Assembly (NCBI GenBank): GCA_002050235.1
Contig: MWST01000015.1
Location: 1 to 64,000, forward strand
Origin: Polyangiaceae bacterium UTPRO1
Lineage (GTDB): Bacteria > Desulfobacterota > Binatia > UTPRO1
Direction of reading: 5' to 3'
DNA: 64,000 nucleotides
Shown: positions 41,681 to 50,923 of the stretch, piece by piece
How the letters are laid out: the number at the start of each line of letters is the position of its first letter
How positions within the stretch are numbered: the stretch's first letter is position 1
The notes under the pieces: generated by a model
What the model saw: only the letters and a program-made list of their open reading frames with translations
Databases searched by the model: none
What the model was told of the DNA's origin: nothing
Program-made: the position numbers and the translations under genes

Positions 41681-42760
41681 CTATGACCATCCCTCCCGAC
41701 GCAGCCGGGCGATGAGGCCGATGGCGACCAGCGCCCAGACGGCCAGGCTCACGTACCCGCCGGCTTCCGGAACGATCAGCAGGAAGGGCAGCTCGAGTGC
41801 GCGTGCCAATACGAAGGTACTGACGGTGTACATGCCGATCGGAAAGACGATGTCCCAGGCGTCCGGCTCGTAGCGCAGCGGCACACGTCGCCAGAGGTAG
41901 CGCCAGAGCTCGAGCATGATCAGCAGCGGGATCCATGCGCTCGCCGCGGCCCAGGTGAACAGCGTCAGCCCGCGGACGAAGGGCACGAAGCCCACGAGCG
42001 AGCCGACTGCGTGCTCGACGTAGAGGCTGCCGGCGAGCGTGGTGATCGCGAGAGCGCCCATGTCGATCCAGTAGGGCGCGCGGAATTCGAGCGCGCGCAG
42101 CGGAAAGAAGAACAGCCGGGAGACGATCAGGATGATGATGAGCACGTAGAGTCCGGCACCGAGCAGCAGCAAACACAGCCCGGCGAAGAGCAGCCCGCTG
42201 CCCTCATTGCTGCCGGACGCGAGCAGGATGGCGAGCACGGCGAGGGCCTGCGTCGCTACCACCGAGACGAGCCAGCCGCCGTTGATGCTGCGGCTGAAGC
42301 CCGGCTTGTGGTGGCGCGTTATGGCGACGACGCACAGCGGATAGAGCAGCGCGAACCACAGCAGCGCGCCGGCCAGCGCCAGCCCGCCGGCCAGCGCGCG
42401 CACGTGCACTACCAGCAGGCACTGGCTGCCGAGTACGCAGGTCGCCGCGGTGAGGGTCAGGAATCCCGAAGCGCGACGCGGATTCGCGAAGTCCGCCAAC
42501 ACGCGGACAGGAAAGCGCCACAGCCGCAGCGCGCTTAGGCCCAGCAGCCACAGGTAGGCTGCGGCATTGACGATCAGCAGGGCCAGCGCCAGCTGCGGCA
42601 TGCCATGCTGGCTCGCGTCGATGGACACGATGCCGGTCGCCATGACCAGCGCGAAGCAGCCGGGATCCAGTCTCCGGCAATGAGCAAGCAGGAATTGCCG
42701 CAAGTGCGCCACGGGTTCCTCGTGTCGATGGACGATGATCAGCGTGCCGTGCCGAGGCAA
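41681..42760 (-). CDS. TDT-family (TehA/SLAC1-like) anion/dicarboxylate transporter
   Basis: A 359-residue integral membrane protein with about 10 hydrophobic segments. DPGCFALVMATGIVSIDASQ at the first segment is the family signature, and RWLKR-like basic loops alternate with the spans. The fold is the SLAC1/TehA channel-like trimer. Relatives export tellurite, malate, sulfite or other anions. The substrate is unknown. It is monocistronic. The terminal segment ends VALVAIGLIARLRREGWS. Confidence 0.83.
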   Translation of the reverse strand: MPRHGTLIIVHRHEEPVAHLRQFLLAHCRRLDPGCFALVMATGIVSIDASQHGMPQLALALLIVNAAAYLWLLGLSALRLWRFPVRVLADFANPRRASGFLTLTAATCVLGSQCLLVVHVRALAGGLALAGALLWFALLYPLCVVAITRHHKPGFSRSINGGWLVSVVATQALAVLAILLASGSNEGSGLLFAGLCLLLLGAGLYVLIIILIVSRLFFFPLRALEFRAPYWIDMGALAITTLAGSLYVEHAVGSLVGFVPFVRGLTLFTWAAASAWIPLLIMLELWRYLWRRVPLRYEPDAWDIVFPIGMYTVSTFVLARALELPFLLIVPEAGGYVSLAVWALVAIGLIARLRREGWS

Positions 42761-42788
42761 GCCTATCCAGTAACGCGATGGCCTTCGA

Positions 42789-43025
42789 TCAGGCGTCGTT
42801 CGGCGCGAGCGGGTTCACGACTTCGATCTCGGGGAACTGGGCGAAGACGCTATCGACCGTGTAGATGCGGCGTACGCCGTGCTCGCGCATGAGCACTGCC
42901 GTCCGGACGTCGAAGAAGAGATTGCCGCTCGGATGCGTGAGCCGCGCCATACTCATCACACCTCACGAGTCCATGAGGGCTTCGAGCGCGTTGCGATCGC
43001 CGAGATGGACACGGGGGCGGCCCAT
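42789..43025 (-). pseudogene. PIN-toxin C-terminal remnant
   Basis: On the minus strand MGRPRVHLGDRNALEALMDS ends at a stop. The same frame continues with MSMARLTHPSGNLFFDVRTA, VLMREHGVRRIYTVDSVFAQ, FPEIEVVNPL. This is the C-terminal third of a VapC-type PIN domain (Asp in FFDVRTA and VDSVF). The N-terminal acidic residues are gone, and an in-frame stop interrupts what is left. No antitoxin is found next to it. Confidence 0.6.
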
Positions 43026-43034
43026 GGAATTCTT

Positions 43035-43511
43035 TCAGTGTTCGAGCGGCCTGAAGCCGGAATCGTCGAAGTACTTGCCGTATTTCTCCAGTGCGCCGAT
43101 CACTGTGACAGCGCCGTCCCGACGGCCATGGTCAGCCGATTTGCCGTCCATCTGGCCAGCGCCGGTCAGCAGCTCGCCGACGATGATGTGCAGCTGGGCA
43201 TCGGCCGCGGGCGGCAGCTTGCACTGGGCCACAATGTCGTTGACGGCACTCTGCACCTGTCGCGCCAGCTCCGTGTACTTCGCATCGCCGAGCCTATTTT
43301 CATGGATAGCCTGCAGGGCGGTCGCCATAGTCTGGCGAATCCTACCCATGTTCTGGCGCAGCGGCGCATCGGTCTGCCATTTTCTCCCGGCATCGAGCTG
43401 TAGTGTGGTGCCGTCCGGGCCGTGCTCGTGCTCGGCCGCGACCTCGGCGGCAAAAGCGGGTGCGGTCGCAAGCGCAAGCATCGTACAGATGATGAGGATG
43501 GTGCTCTTCAT
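43035..43511 (-). CDS. Periplasmic hypothetical protein
   Basis: A 158-residue protein with a signal peptide (MKSTILIICTMLALATAPAF, cleavage after AFA) and GAAGGAG before its ATG. The mature part is helical: LQLDAGRKWQTDAPLRQNMG, RIRQTMATALQAIH and PPAADAQLHIIVGELLTG. It resembles a family of small periplasmic helical proteins of unknown role; a His-rich stretch (EHEHG) lies just after the signal. Base composition is lower in GC than its neighbours. No operon partner. Confidence 0.65.
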   Translation of the reverse strand: MKSTILIICTMLALATAPAFAAEVAAEHEHGPDGTTLQLDAGRKWQTDAPLRQNMGRIRQTMATALQAIHENRLGDAKYTELARQVQSAVNDIVAQCKLPPAADAQLHIIVGELLTGAGQMDGKSADHGRRDGAVTVIGALEKYGKYFDDSGFRPLEH

Positions 43512-43717
43512 GGTCTACTCCTTCGGGTTGCCCGGGAGGCCTCGCTGGCCCCCGAGCCTGTGTAAAAACGCTCCAGAACGGCAGTGATTTCAGACGACAA
43601 CATTACCGAACGATTGCATGGCGTTGAGCGACGGAAATCAAACGGCGTCCGCAACGGCGACGCTGGACGACAAGGCAGGTAATCTGCGACACCGCCGCCA
43701 CACCATAGGAGGATGCC

Positions 43718-44545
43718 ATGATCACACTCAACCACCTCGTACGACGGCAGGGATCAGTGGAGCCGGCGCGCTTCCGCGATTACTGGCTGACGGAGCATGC
43801 CGCACGCTCGGCGGCGCTCATGCAAGAGCTCGGCGTCGAAGCTCTGATCAAGTGCGAAACGCTATACGACGACGACGCTGCGGATCTGCTCCGCCAGGTC
43901 TATGGCACGGCGAGCGACGGCTACGATTTCGTCGACCAGATGCAGATCTACGATTTCGCGCGGTTCAAGTCGCTGCTCGCCAGGCCCGAGGTATGCGCGT
44001 CGTGGCAGGAACTGCATGCGGGTGAAGCGCGCTACGTCGATCACCAGCGGTCGGACTACTGGTTCTCGGTCGAGCACCGGCAGGTGCTGCTGGCCGACCA
44101 TTGTGTCGCTACCCGCGACAACGCCTTTCTAAAAGGTTTCTACGTGGCGCGGATGCGCGACGGCCTCAGCCTCGCCGAGGCGCAGCTGCACTGGAACGCG
44201 TGCCACGGACCCCTGGCCCGCCGCTTCCTGCACATCCTACCGTTCGTGAAATACGTCCAGGGCCATCGGATCGAATCGCGCGTCGGCACCGAGATCAAGA
44301 CGATGCTGGGCGGCGGCTTCGCGGACAGTTCACGGATTCTAGGACAGGCGGAAGTATGGCTCGACCGCCGCGCTCTCATGGGACTCCAGATCCCGGAGGC
44401 GCAGCGCATGATGCGCCTGCTGGTCGAGGACATCGCCTTGTTCATCGAAGCGCAGGCGTCGCATTCGTTCGGCGCCAAGGAGCACGTGATCTTCGAGCGT
44501 CCTCCGGACCTCGAGCCCATTCCTCGACTGTTCTCGGCTGACTGA
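43718..44545 (+). CDS. EthD-like dimeric alpha/beta-barrel protein, two repeats
   Basis: A 275-residue protein made of two ferredoxin-like halves. The first starts MITLNHLVRRQGSVEPARFR, DYWLTEHA and contains FVDQMQIYDFARFKSLLA. The second contains FYVARMRDGLSLAEAQLHWN, ACHGPLARRF and ILGQAEVWLDRR. The W-x-x-x-H(A/G) motif in each half (YWLTEHA, HWNACHG) is the EthD signature. Such proteins act in degradation of aromatic or ether compounds or polyketides. The substrate is unknown. AGGAGG lies seven bases before the ATG. Confidence 0.8.
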   Translation: MITLNHLVRRQGSVEPARFRDYWLTEHAARSAALMQELGVEALIKCETLYDDDAADLLRQVYGTASDGYDFVDQMQIYDFARFKSLLARPEVCASWQELHAGEARYVDHQRSDYWFSVEHRQVLLADHCVATRDNAFLKGFYVARMRDGLSLAEAQLHWNACHGPLARRFLHILPFVKYVQGHRIESRVGTEIKTMLGGGFADSSRILGQAEVWLDRRALMGLQIPEAQRMMRLLVEDIALFIEAQASHSFGAKEHVIFERPPDLEPIPRLFSAD

Positions 44546-44624
44546 GCGGAGGCAACCAGGGGCTGCAGTGCCCTCTCCGCCACCCCGGGATCCGCTGCAG
44601 GGGCCAGGCGCCGCGATCACCTCG

Positions 44625-46661
44625 CTAACGGACGGACCACCGGCATAGCAGCGCGGCTCCGCGGCGGCGCAGGTTGCACGCGAGCGCGTCGGCGTGCGTC
44701 TCCACGCACGTGCCGTCGAGGCCGAGAAGGAGCCGGGCGACCGGAGCGGCGACGCCCGTGAAGCCCGTACTGCGGCCCGAGAGCTTCACCCGCCAGATGC
44801 CGCTGGCGCCGCCGTAGGGCTGCACACTGATGCGCGTCAAGCCGCCGGCCGTACCGGCGCGGTCGACGTAGCGAAAGCCGCGGCCGGCGACACCGACGAA
44901 CTGCGCTACCGCACCGGGACCGCCGGCTTGCGTGTCGAGCAGCGTGGTGCCGTTGGACTCGAGATGGATGGCCATCCCGGTGGCCGCGAGGTCGAACCCG
45001 CCCGGCGCGCGGAACGTCCCGCGTGCCGCGAGCCGGCCGGACGATGTCAGCGGCAGGGCCAGCGAAGCGACCTCGAGCTTCACGCCGTCCGGACAGGCAG
45101 CATCGCACGCGTCGCCGAGGCCGTCGCGGTCGCGGTCGATCTGGTCGGGATCGTAGACCGCAGGGCAGTCATCCTCCAGGTCGCAATAGCCGTCGCCGTC
45201 GGCGTCGGCACAGGTGCCGTCCAGGCTGCGGTGCACGTCGCGGACGGTCTCCCAGAGCGAGGTGCCGCCGAACATCTCCTGGTAGTAGAACCACCAGAAG
45301 TTGCCGCCGAGCGCATAGGGGAACGCGAGGTTGGCCAGATACATGTGGCGTGCGAGCGCCTGCCGCACCGTGGTCGTGGGGTTGCTCGGACTGCGCCACC
45401 ACCACGCCTGCGTCGTCCGCGGCGACCAGTAGCCCAGCTCCCCGATCACGATCTGCTGGGTCGGGAAGAGCGCATGCAGCCGTTCGAAGACCTCGTCGTG
45501 CGCGATCCCGAGCGGCGCATCGCCGATCCACGTGCTGAGTGCGATGACATCGACGTTGGCGGCGAGCGCCGGCGTGACGTGGTCGTGGATCCACTGGAAC
45601 AGCGTGGCCGCGCCCGAGCCGGCCGTGCCCATCTGCCAGTAGAACGTGAGCATGGTGGTAGCCGCGGGAGCGGCAGTCTTCACCTGGGCGGCGGCGTCTT
45701 CGATCTTCTCCTGCACCTGCGCCCCCAGCCACTCGCCGTTCACCTCGTTGCCGACCTCCCACGCTTCCAGGGAGGGGAAGCGGCCGAGGTACTCCTGCAC
45801 GCGGCTCTGCCACTGTGCCCGCGAGTAGCGGCCCATGGCCGAACTGTCGAGAATCTCGCCGACGACGTGCACACCGGCTGCGGCCGCTGCACCGACGATG
45901 CCGTCATAGGCGCTCGCCGGAACGAACTCGTCGAACACGACACGCATGAACGCGTCCTGCGGATCCCCGTCGACGAGTTCGTGCACCGACTGCACCACTG
46001 CCGGGTAGTTGGTCGTGCGATCGACGGTAACGCCCCACCAGCGCGGTGCCGCGGCTGTACGTCCGCGCTGGCGACCGTACTCGCGGAGGAGGATCTCGAA
46101 GGCCTCTGCCAGCGAGTCGAGCGCCTGCTGGCCGAGTGCGCCGCGCAGTGACTCGGTAGGAGCCGTAGCTGCTGCGGCGAGCAGGTCGCTCGCCTGTTGG
46201 TCGACGAGCGTGAAGGCGCCGGGTGCCACGAAATCGGGCCGCCGCGCCAACGCCGCATCGAGCTTGGCGCGGTAGTCGAGGGCGGCGCGATAGGTGAAGT
46301 TGACCGTACCGCCGGAGAAACCGACGCCGCCGGCGTCGACGAACAGCGTCGAATAGCCGGTGTGCTCCGTGGGCCACGCCAGGCTCAGGCCGACACCGGC
46401 CTCGTCCACGTCGAAGGCTGGACTCCCGCCCAGGTCGTAGAGCGGGAGGTACCGCACCGTCGTGCCGTCCGCGATCCGGTAGGACAGGTCGTTGCGCCAC
46501 CCCTTACCGCCCGCGGCGCTGGTCGCGACTACCTGGCGGAAGGAGAGATGCGCACCGGCTGCGTCGTAGACGTCGAGGACGACGGTTGCAGCCGTGGCTG
46601 CACGCGCCGCAAGAACGACGACGAGGGCGACGGCGATACTGAGTCTTTCGGCCGTACGCAT
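44625..46661 (-). CDS. Secreted TIM-barrel glycoside-hydrolase-like protein with thrombospondin type 3 repeat
   Basis: A 678-residue protein with a signal peptide (MRTAERLSIAVALVVVLAAR). The central domain has clan-A glycosidase features: SLEAWEVGNEVNGEW (acid/base Glu in GNEV) and TQQIVIGELGYWS (nucleophile Glu). A segment DADGDGYCDLEDDCPAVYDP, DQIDRDRDGLGDACD follows near residue 495, a calcium-binding thrombospondin type 3 repeat. A beta-rich C-terminal domain ends in a Cys-containing tail. It should act outside the cell on a glycan of unknown type. There is no sorting signal. Confidence 0.8.
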   Translation of the reverse strand: MRTAERLSIAVALVVVLAARAATAATVVLDVYDAAGAHLSFRQVVATSAAGGKGWRNDLSYRIADGTTVRYLPLYDLGGSPAFDVDEAGVGLSLAWPTEHTGYSTLFVDAGGVGFSGGTVNFTYRAALDYRAKLDAALARRPDFVAPGAFTLVDQQASDLLAAAATAPTESLRGALGQQALDSLAEAFEILLREYGRQRGRTAAAPRWWGVTVDRTTNYPAVVQSVHELVDGDPQDAFMRVVFDEFVPASAYDGIVGAAAAAGVHVVGEILDSSAMGRYSRAQWQSRVQEYLGRFPSLEAWEVGNEVNGEWLGAQVQEKIEDAAAQVKTAAPAATTMLTFYWQMGTAGSGAATLFQWIHDHVTPALAANVDVIALSTWIGDAPLGIAHDEVFERLHALFPTQQIVIGELGYWSPRTTQAWWWRSPSNPTTTVRQALARHMYLANLAFPYALGGNFWWFYYQEMFGGTSLWETVRDVHRSLDGTCADADGDGYCDLEDDCPAVYDPDQIDRDRDGLGDACDAACPDGVKLEVASLALPLTSSGRLAARGTFRAPGGFDLAATGMAIHLESNGTTLLDTQAGGPGAVAQFVGVAGRGFRYVDRAGTAGGLTRISVQPYGGASGIWRVKLSGRSTGFTGVAAPVARLLLGLDGTCVETHADALACNLRRRGAALLCRWSVR

Positions 46662-46888
46662 GGCGTCTGGCTACGGCGGCAGCGGAAGCGGCGCAAGGGG
46701 CATTGCGCATCACCTGATCACGCGCAATCGAGTTCGTCGGCGCGGGCGGTCGGTGAATACGCCGACGAACTCCCACCCTCGCCGCCAGGCGGCAGTGCGG
46801 AGTTGCTCCAGGTGCGGAGCCGGATCGTCCCTCTTGGATGTCAGGTACAGGTACAGCGCAGCTTGGCAGAGAACGGCCGCGCCCGCAC

Positions 46889-47779
46889 TCAGGAGCGCCC
46901 GACCTTGCTGCGGCGGCGCGGCTGCGCCGCTGCGGACGCCTGGCTGTAGTCGCCGAAGGGACTGTCGCGACGACGGATCGCACCCTTCACGCCCTGCTCG
47001 CGCGCGACCCGCACGAACTCGCGGCCTTCGGGCGTGTTGCGCATGATGCCGTCCAGGATAGGCCCCAGGGTCTGCGTGCCGTGCAGGCCCATGTTGTCGT
47101 AGGCTTGGTTGACGATGAGCTTCATCGCCGCCAGCTGCGTGAGCGGGATCTGCGCGAGCTTCCGGGCGAGCGCGTCAGTGCGCTCGTCGAGCTCCTCGAG
47201 CGGCCAGGAGAAGTTGATGAGCCCGGCGGCGACTGCATCCTTGCCGCTGATCCACTCGCCCGACAGCGCGTAGTACTTGGCTTTGGCCAACCCGAGGCGG
47301 TAGATCCACATGCCGGAGAGGTGGCAGCCCCAGACCCGAGAGTAGGGCGTGCCGAAGCGCGCGCAGTCCGACGCCACCACGAGATCGGCGCACAGGGCGA
47401 GCTCCGAGCCGCCGCCCACGCAGTAGCCGTGGACCTTGGCGATCGTCGGCTTCAGCCCACGCCACAGCCCCATGAAAGCGGTGATGTAGCTGGTGTACGA
47501 ATTGGCCACCCAGTACATGTCCATGCCCGGGTCGTAGCCTTCTTCCTTGATGCCATCGAAGTGCTCGAGTCCCCCGGAGAAATCGAACCCGGCGCAGAAC
47601 GCGTCACCGTTGCCTTCGAGCACGATGATGCGGACCTTCGGATCCCTGTTCGCCTGCTCGAGCCGCTGCTTCAGCCCCTCGAGCACCTCGGTGCGCAGCG
47701 TGTTGAATTTCTCCGGCCGGTTCAGCGTGATGGTGGCGATGCGATCCTTCTTGGCATAGAGGACGACGTCTTCGGACAT
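46889..47779 (-). CDS. Enoyl-CoA hydratase/isomerase family protein
   Basis: A 296-residue crotonase. RIATITLNRPEKFNTLRTEV, the oxyanion loop EGNGDAFCAGFDFSGG, VHGYCVGGGSELALCADLVV and FGTPYSRVWGCHLSGMWIYR are in order. The Glu in GGGSELAL occupies the catalytic-site region of hydratases. The insert EEGYDPGMDMYWVANSYTSY and the Arg-rich tail differ from standard fatty-acid hydratases, so the CoA ester is uncertain. AAAGGAA precedes the ATG. It ends about 230 bp after the start of the secreted glycosidase gene and is separate from it. Confidence 0.87.
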   Translation of the reverse strand: MSEDVVLYAKKDRIATITLNRPEKFNTLRTEVLEGLKQRLEQANRDPKVRIIVLEGNGDAFCAGFDFSGGLEHFDGIKEEGYDPGMDMYWVANSYTSYITAFMGLWRGLKPTIAKVHGYCVGGGSELALCADLVVASDCARFGTPYSRVWGCHLSGMWIYRLGLAKAKYYALSGEWISGKDAVAAGLINFSWPLEELDERTDALARKLAQIPLTQLAAMKLIVNQAYDNMGLHGTQTLGPILDGIMRNTPEGREFVRVAREQGVKGAIRRRDSPFGDYSQASAAAQPRRRSKVGRS

Positions 47780-47913
47780 GGTGCGGCTTCCTTTCCCGTG
47801 TTCCGCCGCTCGCGGGCTTTCGACGCGCGGAAACATAGGAGGTCAGAACGCCCGCTACAAGGCTGGGTGAGTGGCGCCGGCACTCGTTCTGGGGGCGGCA
47901 GCGGCGGGCGGCT

Positions 47914-48930
47914 TCAGCGGATCGCGGTCCCGCCCGCGTCGCCCACGGTTGCCAGTCCCGCGCGGAGGCCGTGCGAACGGTAGTAGGCCTTCCCGCAAGC
48001 GTTCTGGTGGTGCCAATAGGCGCGGATCGCGAGCGGCAGGGCCGGAATCCAGAACCGGTCTTCGATGGGCAGCACCGGTGTACCTATACCGATATCGATG
48101 TCGGCGGCGACGAAGCCTGCGCCCTCCTGCGTCTGCCGCTGCACCAGGACGTGGCCGCCGGCATCGACGATCTGAGTGCAGCCGACGAACTCGGTAGCGT
48201 ACGGCAGTCCCCAGGAGCTGCCCGGCAGCAGCATGAAGTCGGTGGAGAAGCGCCCGCAGTGCGACGCCTGCAGCACCGGCGCACCGACGCGGCGCGCCAG
48301 CTCGGCCGGCGCGTTCTCGGAGAGGTAGCGATTGTACTGGCTGATCGACTCGAGCAGGCGCGGGATCAGGGGCCAGTTGGAAGGCAGCGTCCACCAGTGC
48401 GTCCCCGTGACCACCACACCGACGCGCCCCCGTAAACGTCGGGCCGTGCCGCTGCGAATCAGCTCCCAGCACACCGCGGCTCCCACCGCACCGAGGTCGG
48501 TCGCGAAGACGCCGTCGTCCTGGCCGGGGCCGTAGAAGGCGTTCTCCCACATCGTCGGCAGATCCTTGTCGTGGAGATGCATCCGGCCCGAGGGCTCCAC
48601 CAGGTGATAGCGGTTGCGGATGCCGCCGTGCTCGGCGATCAGCATCGAGCCGCCGATCCAGCAACCATGCCGCCGCGCCACGGCGCGCAACATGTCCACT
48701 GCCACGTTCTCGGGCGGCAGCACGGCCCGGTGTACTCGCCGGTCGAAGGGAAGCTGCGAGGTGAAGAACTCGGGAACGGCTACGAGCCGAGCTCCGCTGC
48801 GAGCGATGGCATCTTCGGCCAGCCTCTCGACCTTGGCGACGTTCGTCGCCACGTCGCCCACCACCGCATCGAGCTGAATGGCCGCAGCGCGGATCCGCGT
48901 CGGCGAAGATTCGGTCAACTGCCCGGACAT
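47914..48930 (-). CDS. Nitrilase-superfamily carbon-nitrogen hydrolase
   Basis: A 338-residue enzyme with the full catalytic triad: Glu54 (VAVPEFFTSQL), Lys122 (LHDKDLPTMWEN) and Cys154 (GAAVCWELIRS). It hydrolyses a nitrile or amide; the short C-terminal region fits neither classic nitrilases nor NAD synthetases, so the substrate is open. AGAAGGAG precedes the ATG. It is divergent from the SDR/acetoin-dehydrogenase-type operon, sharing a 178-bp intergenic region, which may indicate co-regulation. Confidence 0.86.
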   Translation of the reverse strand: MSGQLTESSPTRIRAAAIQLDAVVGDVATNVAKVERLAEDAIARSGARLVAVPEFFTSQLPFDRRVHRAVLPPENVAVDMLRAVARRHGCWIGGSMLIAEHGGIRNRYHLVEPSGRMHLHDKDLPTMWENAFYGPGQDDGVFATDLGAVGAAVCWELIRSGTARRLRGRVGVVVTGTHWWTLPSNWPLIPRLLESISQYNRYLSENAPAELARRVGAPVLQASHCGRFSTDFMLLPGSSWGLPYATEFVGCTQIVDAGGHVLVQRQTQEGAGFVAADIDIGIGTPVLPIEDRFWIPALPLAIRAYWHHQNACGKAYYRSHGLRAGLATVGDAGGTAIR

Positions 48931-49108
48931 AGCTCCTTCTAGAGATGATCCGCGTCGGCGGCAACGCCGGGCCGCATATCGGCACCGCACCGGCAACCGT
49001 CCGCTGCCTCACCGCCGGATGGCCGGCTGCCGCCCTCGCTATCGCCGCTCCGCCGCTCCGTGGGCGTGCTCGACGTTGCACGCAATCGGGCCTATGGTGC
49101 GCGGCTCG

Positions 49109-49924
49109 ATGGAGCTAGTCGGCAAGATCGCCCTGGTGACCGGCGCCGCCCGCGGGCTAGGACGGGCCATCGCTCTCGCTCTGGCTCGCGAAGGTTGCGA
49201 CGTCGTCGTCTCGGATCTGGGCGCACCGGCGCAGGAGGGCGTCGCCTACACGCTTTCCGGGACTGAGGATCTCGAAGCGACGGCCGCCGCCGTGGGGGCC
49301 TGCGGGCGCCGCGCCCTGGCCGTCGTTGCCGACGTCACCAAGGCCGCCGATGTCGAGCGCATGGTGGGTAGCGCCGTCTCGGCGATGGGGGGTCTCGATA
49401 TCGTCGTCGCCAATGCCGGGATCATCGCTGCCGCGCCGGTGGCGGCGATGGACGAGGCCGTCTGGGACCGCATCTTCGCGGTCAACGTGCGCGGGGTCTT
49501 CCTGTGCGCGCGCGCCGCCATCCCCCACCTGATCGCCCGCGGCGGTGGTCGCATCGTCAATGTCGCCTCGGTGGCGGGCAAGACCGGACGCGCCGGCCTC
49601 TCGGCCTACTGCGCTTCGAAGGCCGCCGTCATCTCCTTCACCCAATCCCTCGCCGAAGAGCTCGGACCCGCGGGCGTCGCCGTCAACGCCCTCTGCCCCG
49701 GCTTCATCAAGACCGCTATGTGGACCGACGTCCTCACCCCCATGCTGGCGGCGATGACCGGGACAGCGGCGGAAGCCGCTTTCGACGACTTCATCGCCCG
49801 CACCACGTTCACCAAACGCGAGCAGACGCCGGAAGAGATCGCCGCCGCTGCGGTGTTCCTGTGCCGGGCCGAGAGCATCACCGGCACGACGCTCACCGTC
49901 GCCGGCGGCGGCGAGGTGCACTGA
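49109..49924 (+). CDS. Short-chain dehydrogenase/reductase, first gene of operon
   Basis: A 271-residue classical SDR: KIALVTGAARGLGRAIALAL, ADVTKAADVE, VVANAGIIAAAP, VNVASVAGKTGRAGLSAYCA, SKAAVISFTQSL with Ser, Tyr and Lys in place, and ITGTTLTVAGGGEVH at the end. It probably reduces or oxidises an acetoin-like hydroxyketone or a related alcohol. The stop is followed two bases later by the E1-alpha gene, so it belongs to a four-gene operon. Start MELVGKIALV is preferred; Met at 49094 is possible. Confidence 0.87.
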   Translation: MELVGKIALVTGAARGLGRAIALALAREGCDVVVSDLGAPAQEGVAYTLSGTEDLEATAAAVGACGRRALAVVADVTKAADVERMVGSAVSAMGGLDIVVANAGIIAAAPVAAMDEAVWDRIFAVNVRGVFLCARAAIPHLIARGGGRIVNVASVAGKTGRAGLSAYCASKAAVISFTQSLAEELGPAGVAVNALCPGFIKTAMWTDVLTPMLAAMTGTAAEAAFDDFIARTTFTKREQTPEEIAAAAVFLCRAESITGTTLTVAGGGEVH

Positions 49925-49926
49925 CG

Positions 49927-50904
49927 ATGCGGACCATGGAACCGACGGAAGAAATCCTGCTGGTCGCCTATCGTACGATGCGCACCATCCGCAGCTTCGA
50001 GGAGAAGCTCGTCGAGCTGGTGACCCGCGGCAAGCTCGGCGGCTTCCTCCACACCTACATCGGCGAAGAAGCGGTAGCGGCCGGCGTCTGCGCCAACTTG
50101 AGCGACGACGACCATGTCGCCTCCACTCATCGCGGTCATGGCCACTGCATCGCCAAGGGAGTCGACGTGCGCGGCATGATGGCGGAGCTCTTCGGCGCCG
50201 GCAGCGGGATCTGCAAGGGACGCGGGGGCTCCATGCACATCGCCGACCTCGGAAGAGGCATGCTCGGCGCCAACGGCATCGTCGGCGCCGGCATTCCGCT
50301 CGCCACCGGCGCTGCGCTCACCGCCAAGCTCAAGAAGACCGGCGGAGTCGGAGTCGCCTTCTTCGGCGACGGGGCGTCCAACCAGGGCGCGTTCCACGAA
50401 TCGCTCAACATGGCGGCGAACTGGAAGCTGCCGGCGGTGTACGTGTGCGAGAACAACGGCTGGGGCGAATTCACACCGACCGAGTTCGTCGTCCCGGTAG
50501 CGGACATAGCCGAGCGAGCACGCTCCTACGCGATGCACAGCCTGATCGCCGACGGGATGGACTTCTTCGATGTCTACGCCAAGTCCGGCGCCGCGATCGC
50601 CCGGGCGCGACGAGGCGAAGGCCCGACCTTGCTCGAGTGCAAGACCTATCGCTTCGCCGGCCACTACGTCGGCGACACCCTCGTCTACCGGAACAAGCTC
50701 GAAGCCGACCACTGGATCAATCACCGCGACCCGCTGCAGATCTTCACGAGCCGCGTCGTCGGCGACCGCCTGCTCGCCGTCGAGGATCTGCAGCGCATCG
50801 ACCGGGAAGTCGCCGACCGCATCGAGGAAGCGGTGAGCGCCGCAGAAGCGGCGCCGCTCCCCGACCCCGGCGATCTCCTCGAAGACGTGTACGTGCAACG
50901 GTGA
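49927..50904 (+). CDS. acoA: Acetoin/2-oxoacid dehydrogenase E1 alpha subunit
   Basis: A 325-residue thiamine-diphosphate-binding subunit. GFLHTYIGEEAVAAGVCANL, HRGHGHCIAKGVD, the TPP motif in GVAFFGDGASNQGAFHESLN then MAANWKLPAVYVCENNGWGE, and LLECKTYRFAGHYVGD are diagnostic of the PDH/acetoin dehydrogenase alpha family. It forms an alpha2beta2 E1 with the next gene's product and decarboxylates or cleaves acetoin-like substrates. The absence of a lipoamide dehydrogenase gene is noted. Two bases separate it from the SDR stop. Confidence 0.9.
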   Translation: MRTMEPTEEILLVAYRTMRTIRSFEEKLVELVTRGKLGGFLHTYIGEEAVAAGVCANLSDDDHVASTHRGHGHCIAKGVDVRGMMAELFGAGSGICKGRGGSMHIADLGRGMLGANGIVGAGIPLATGAALTAKLKKTGGVGVAFFGDGASNQGAFHESLNMAANWKLPAVYVCENNGWGEFTPTEFVVPVADIAERARSYAMHSLIADGMDFFDVYAKSGAAIARARRGEGPTLLECKTYRFAGHYVGDTLVYRNKLEADHWINHRDPLQIFTSRVVGDRLLAVEDLQRIDREVADRIEEAVSAAEAAPLPDPGDLLEDVYVQR

Positions 50905-50923
50905 TGCCGAGGGAGACGCCGAC

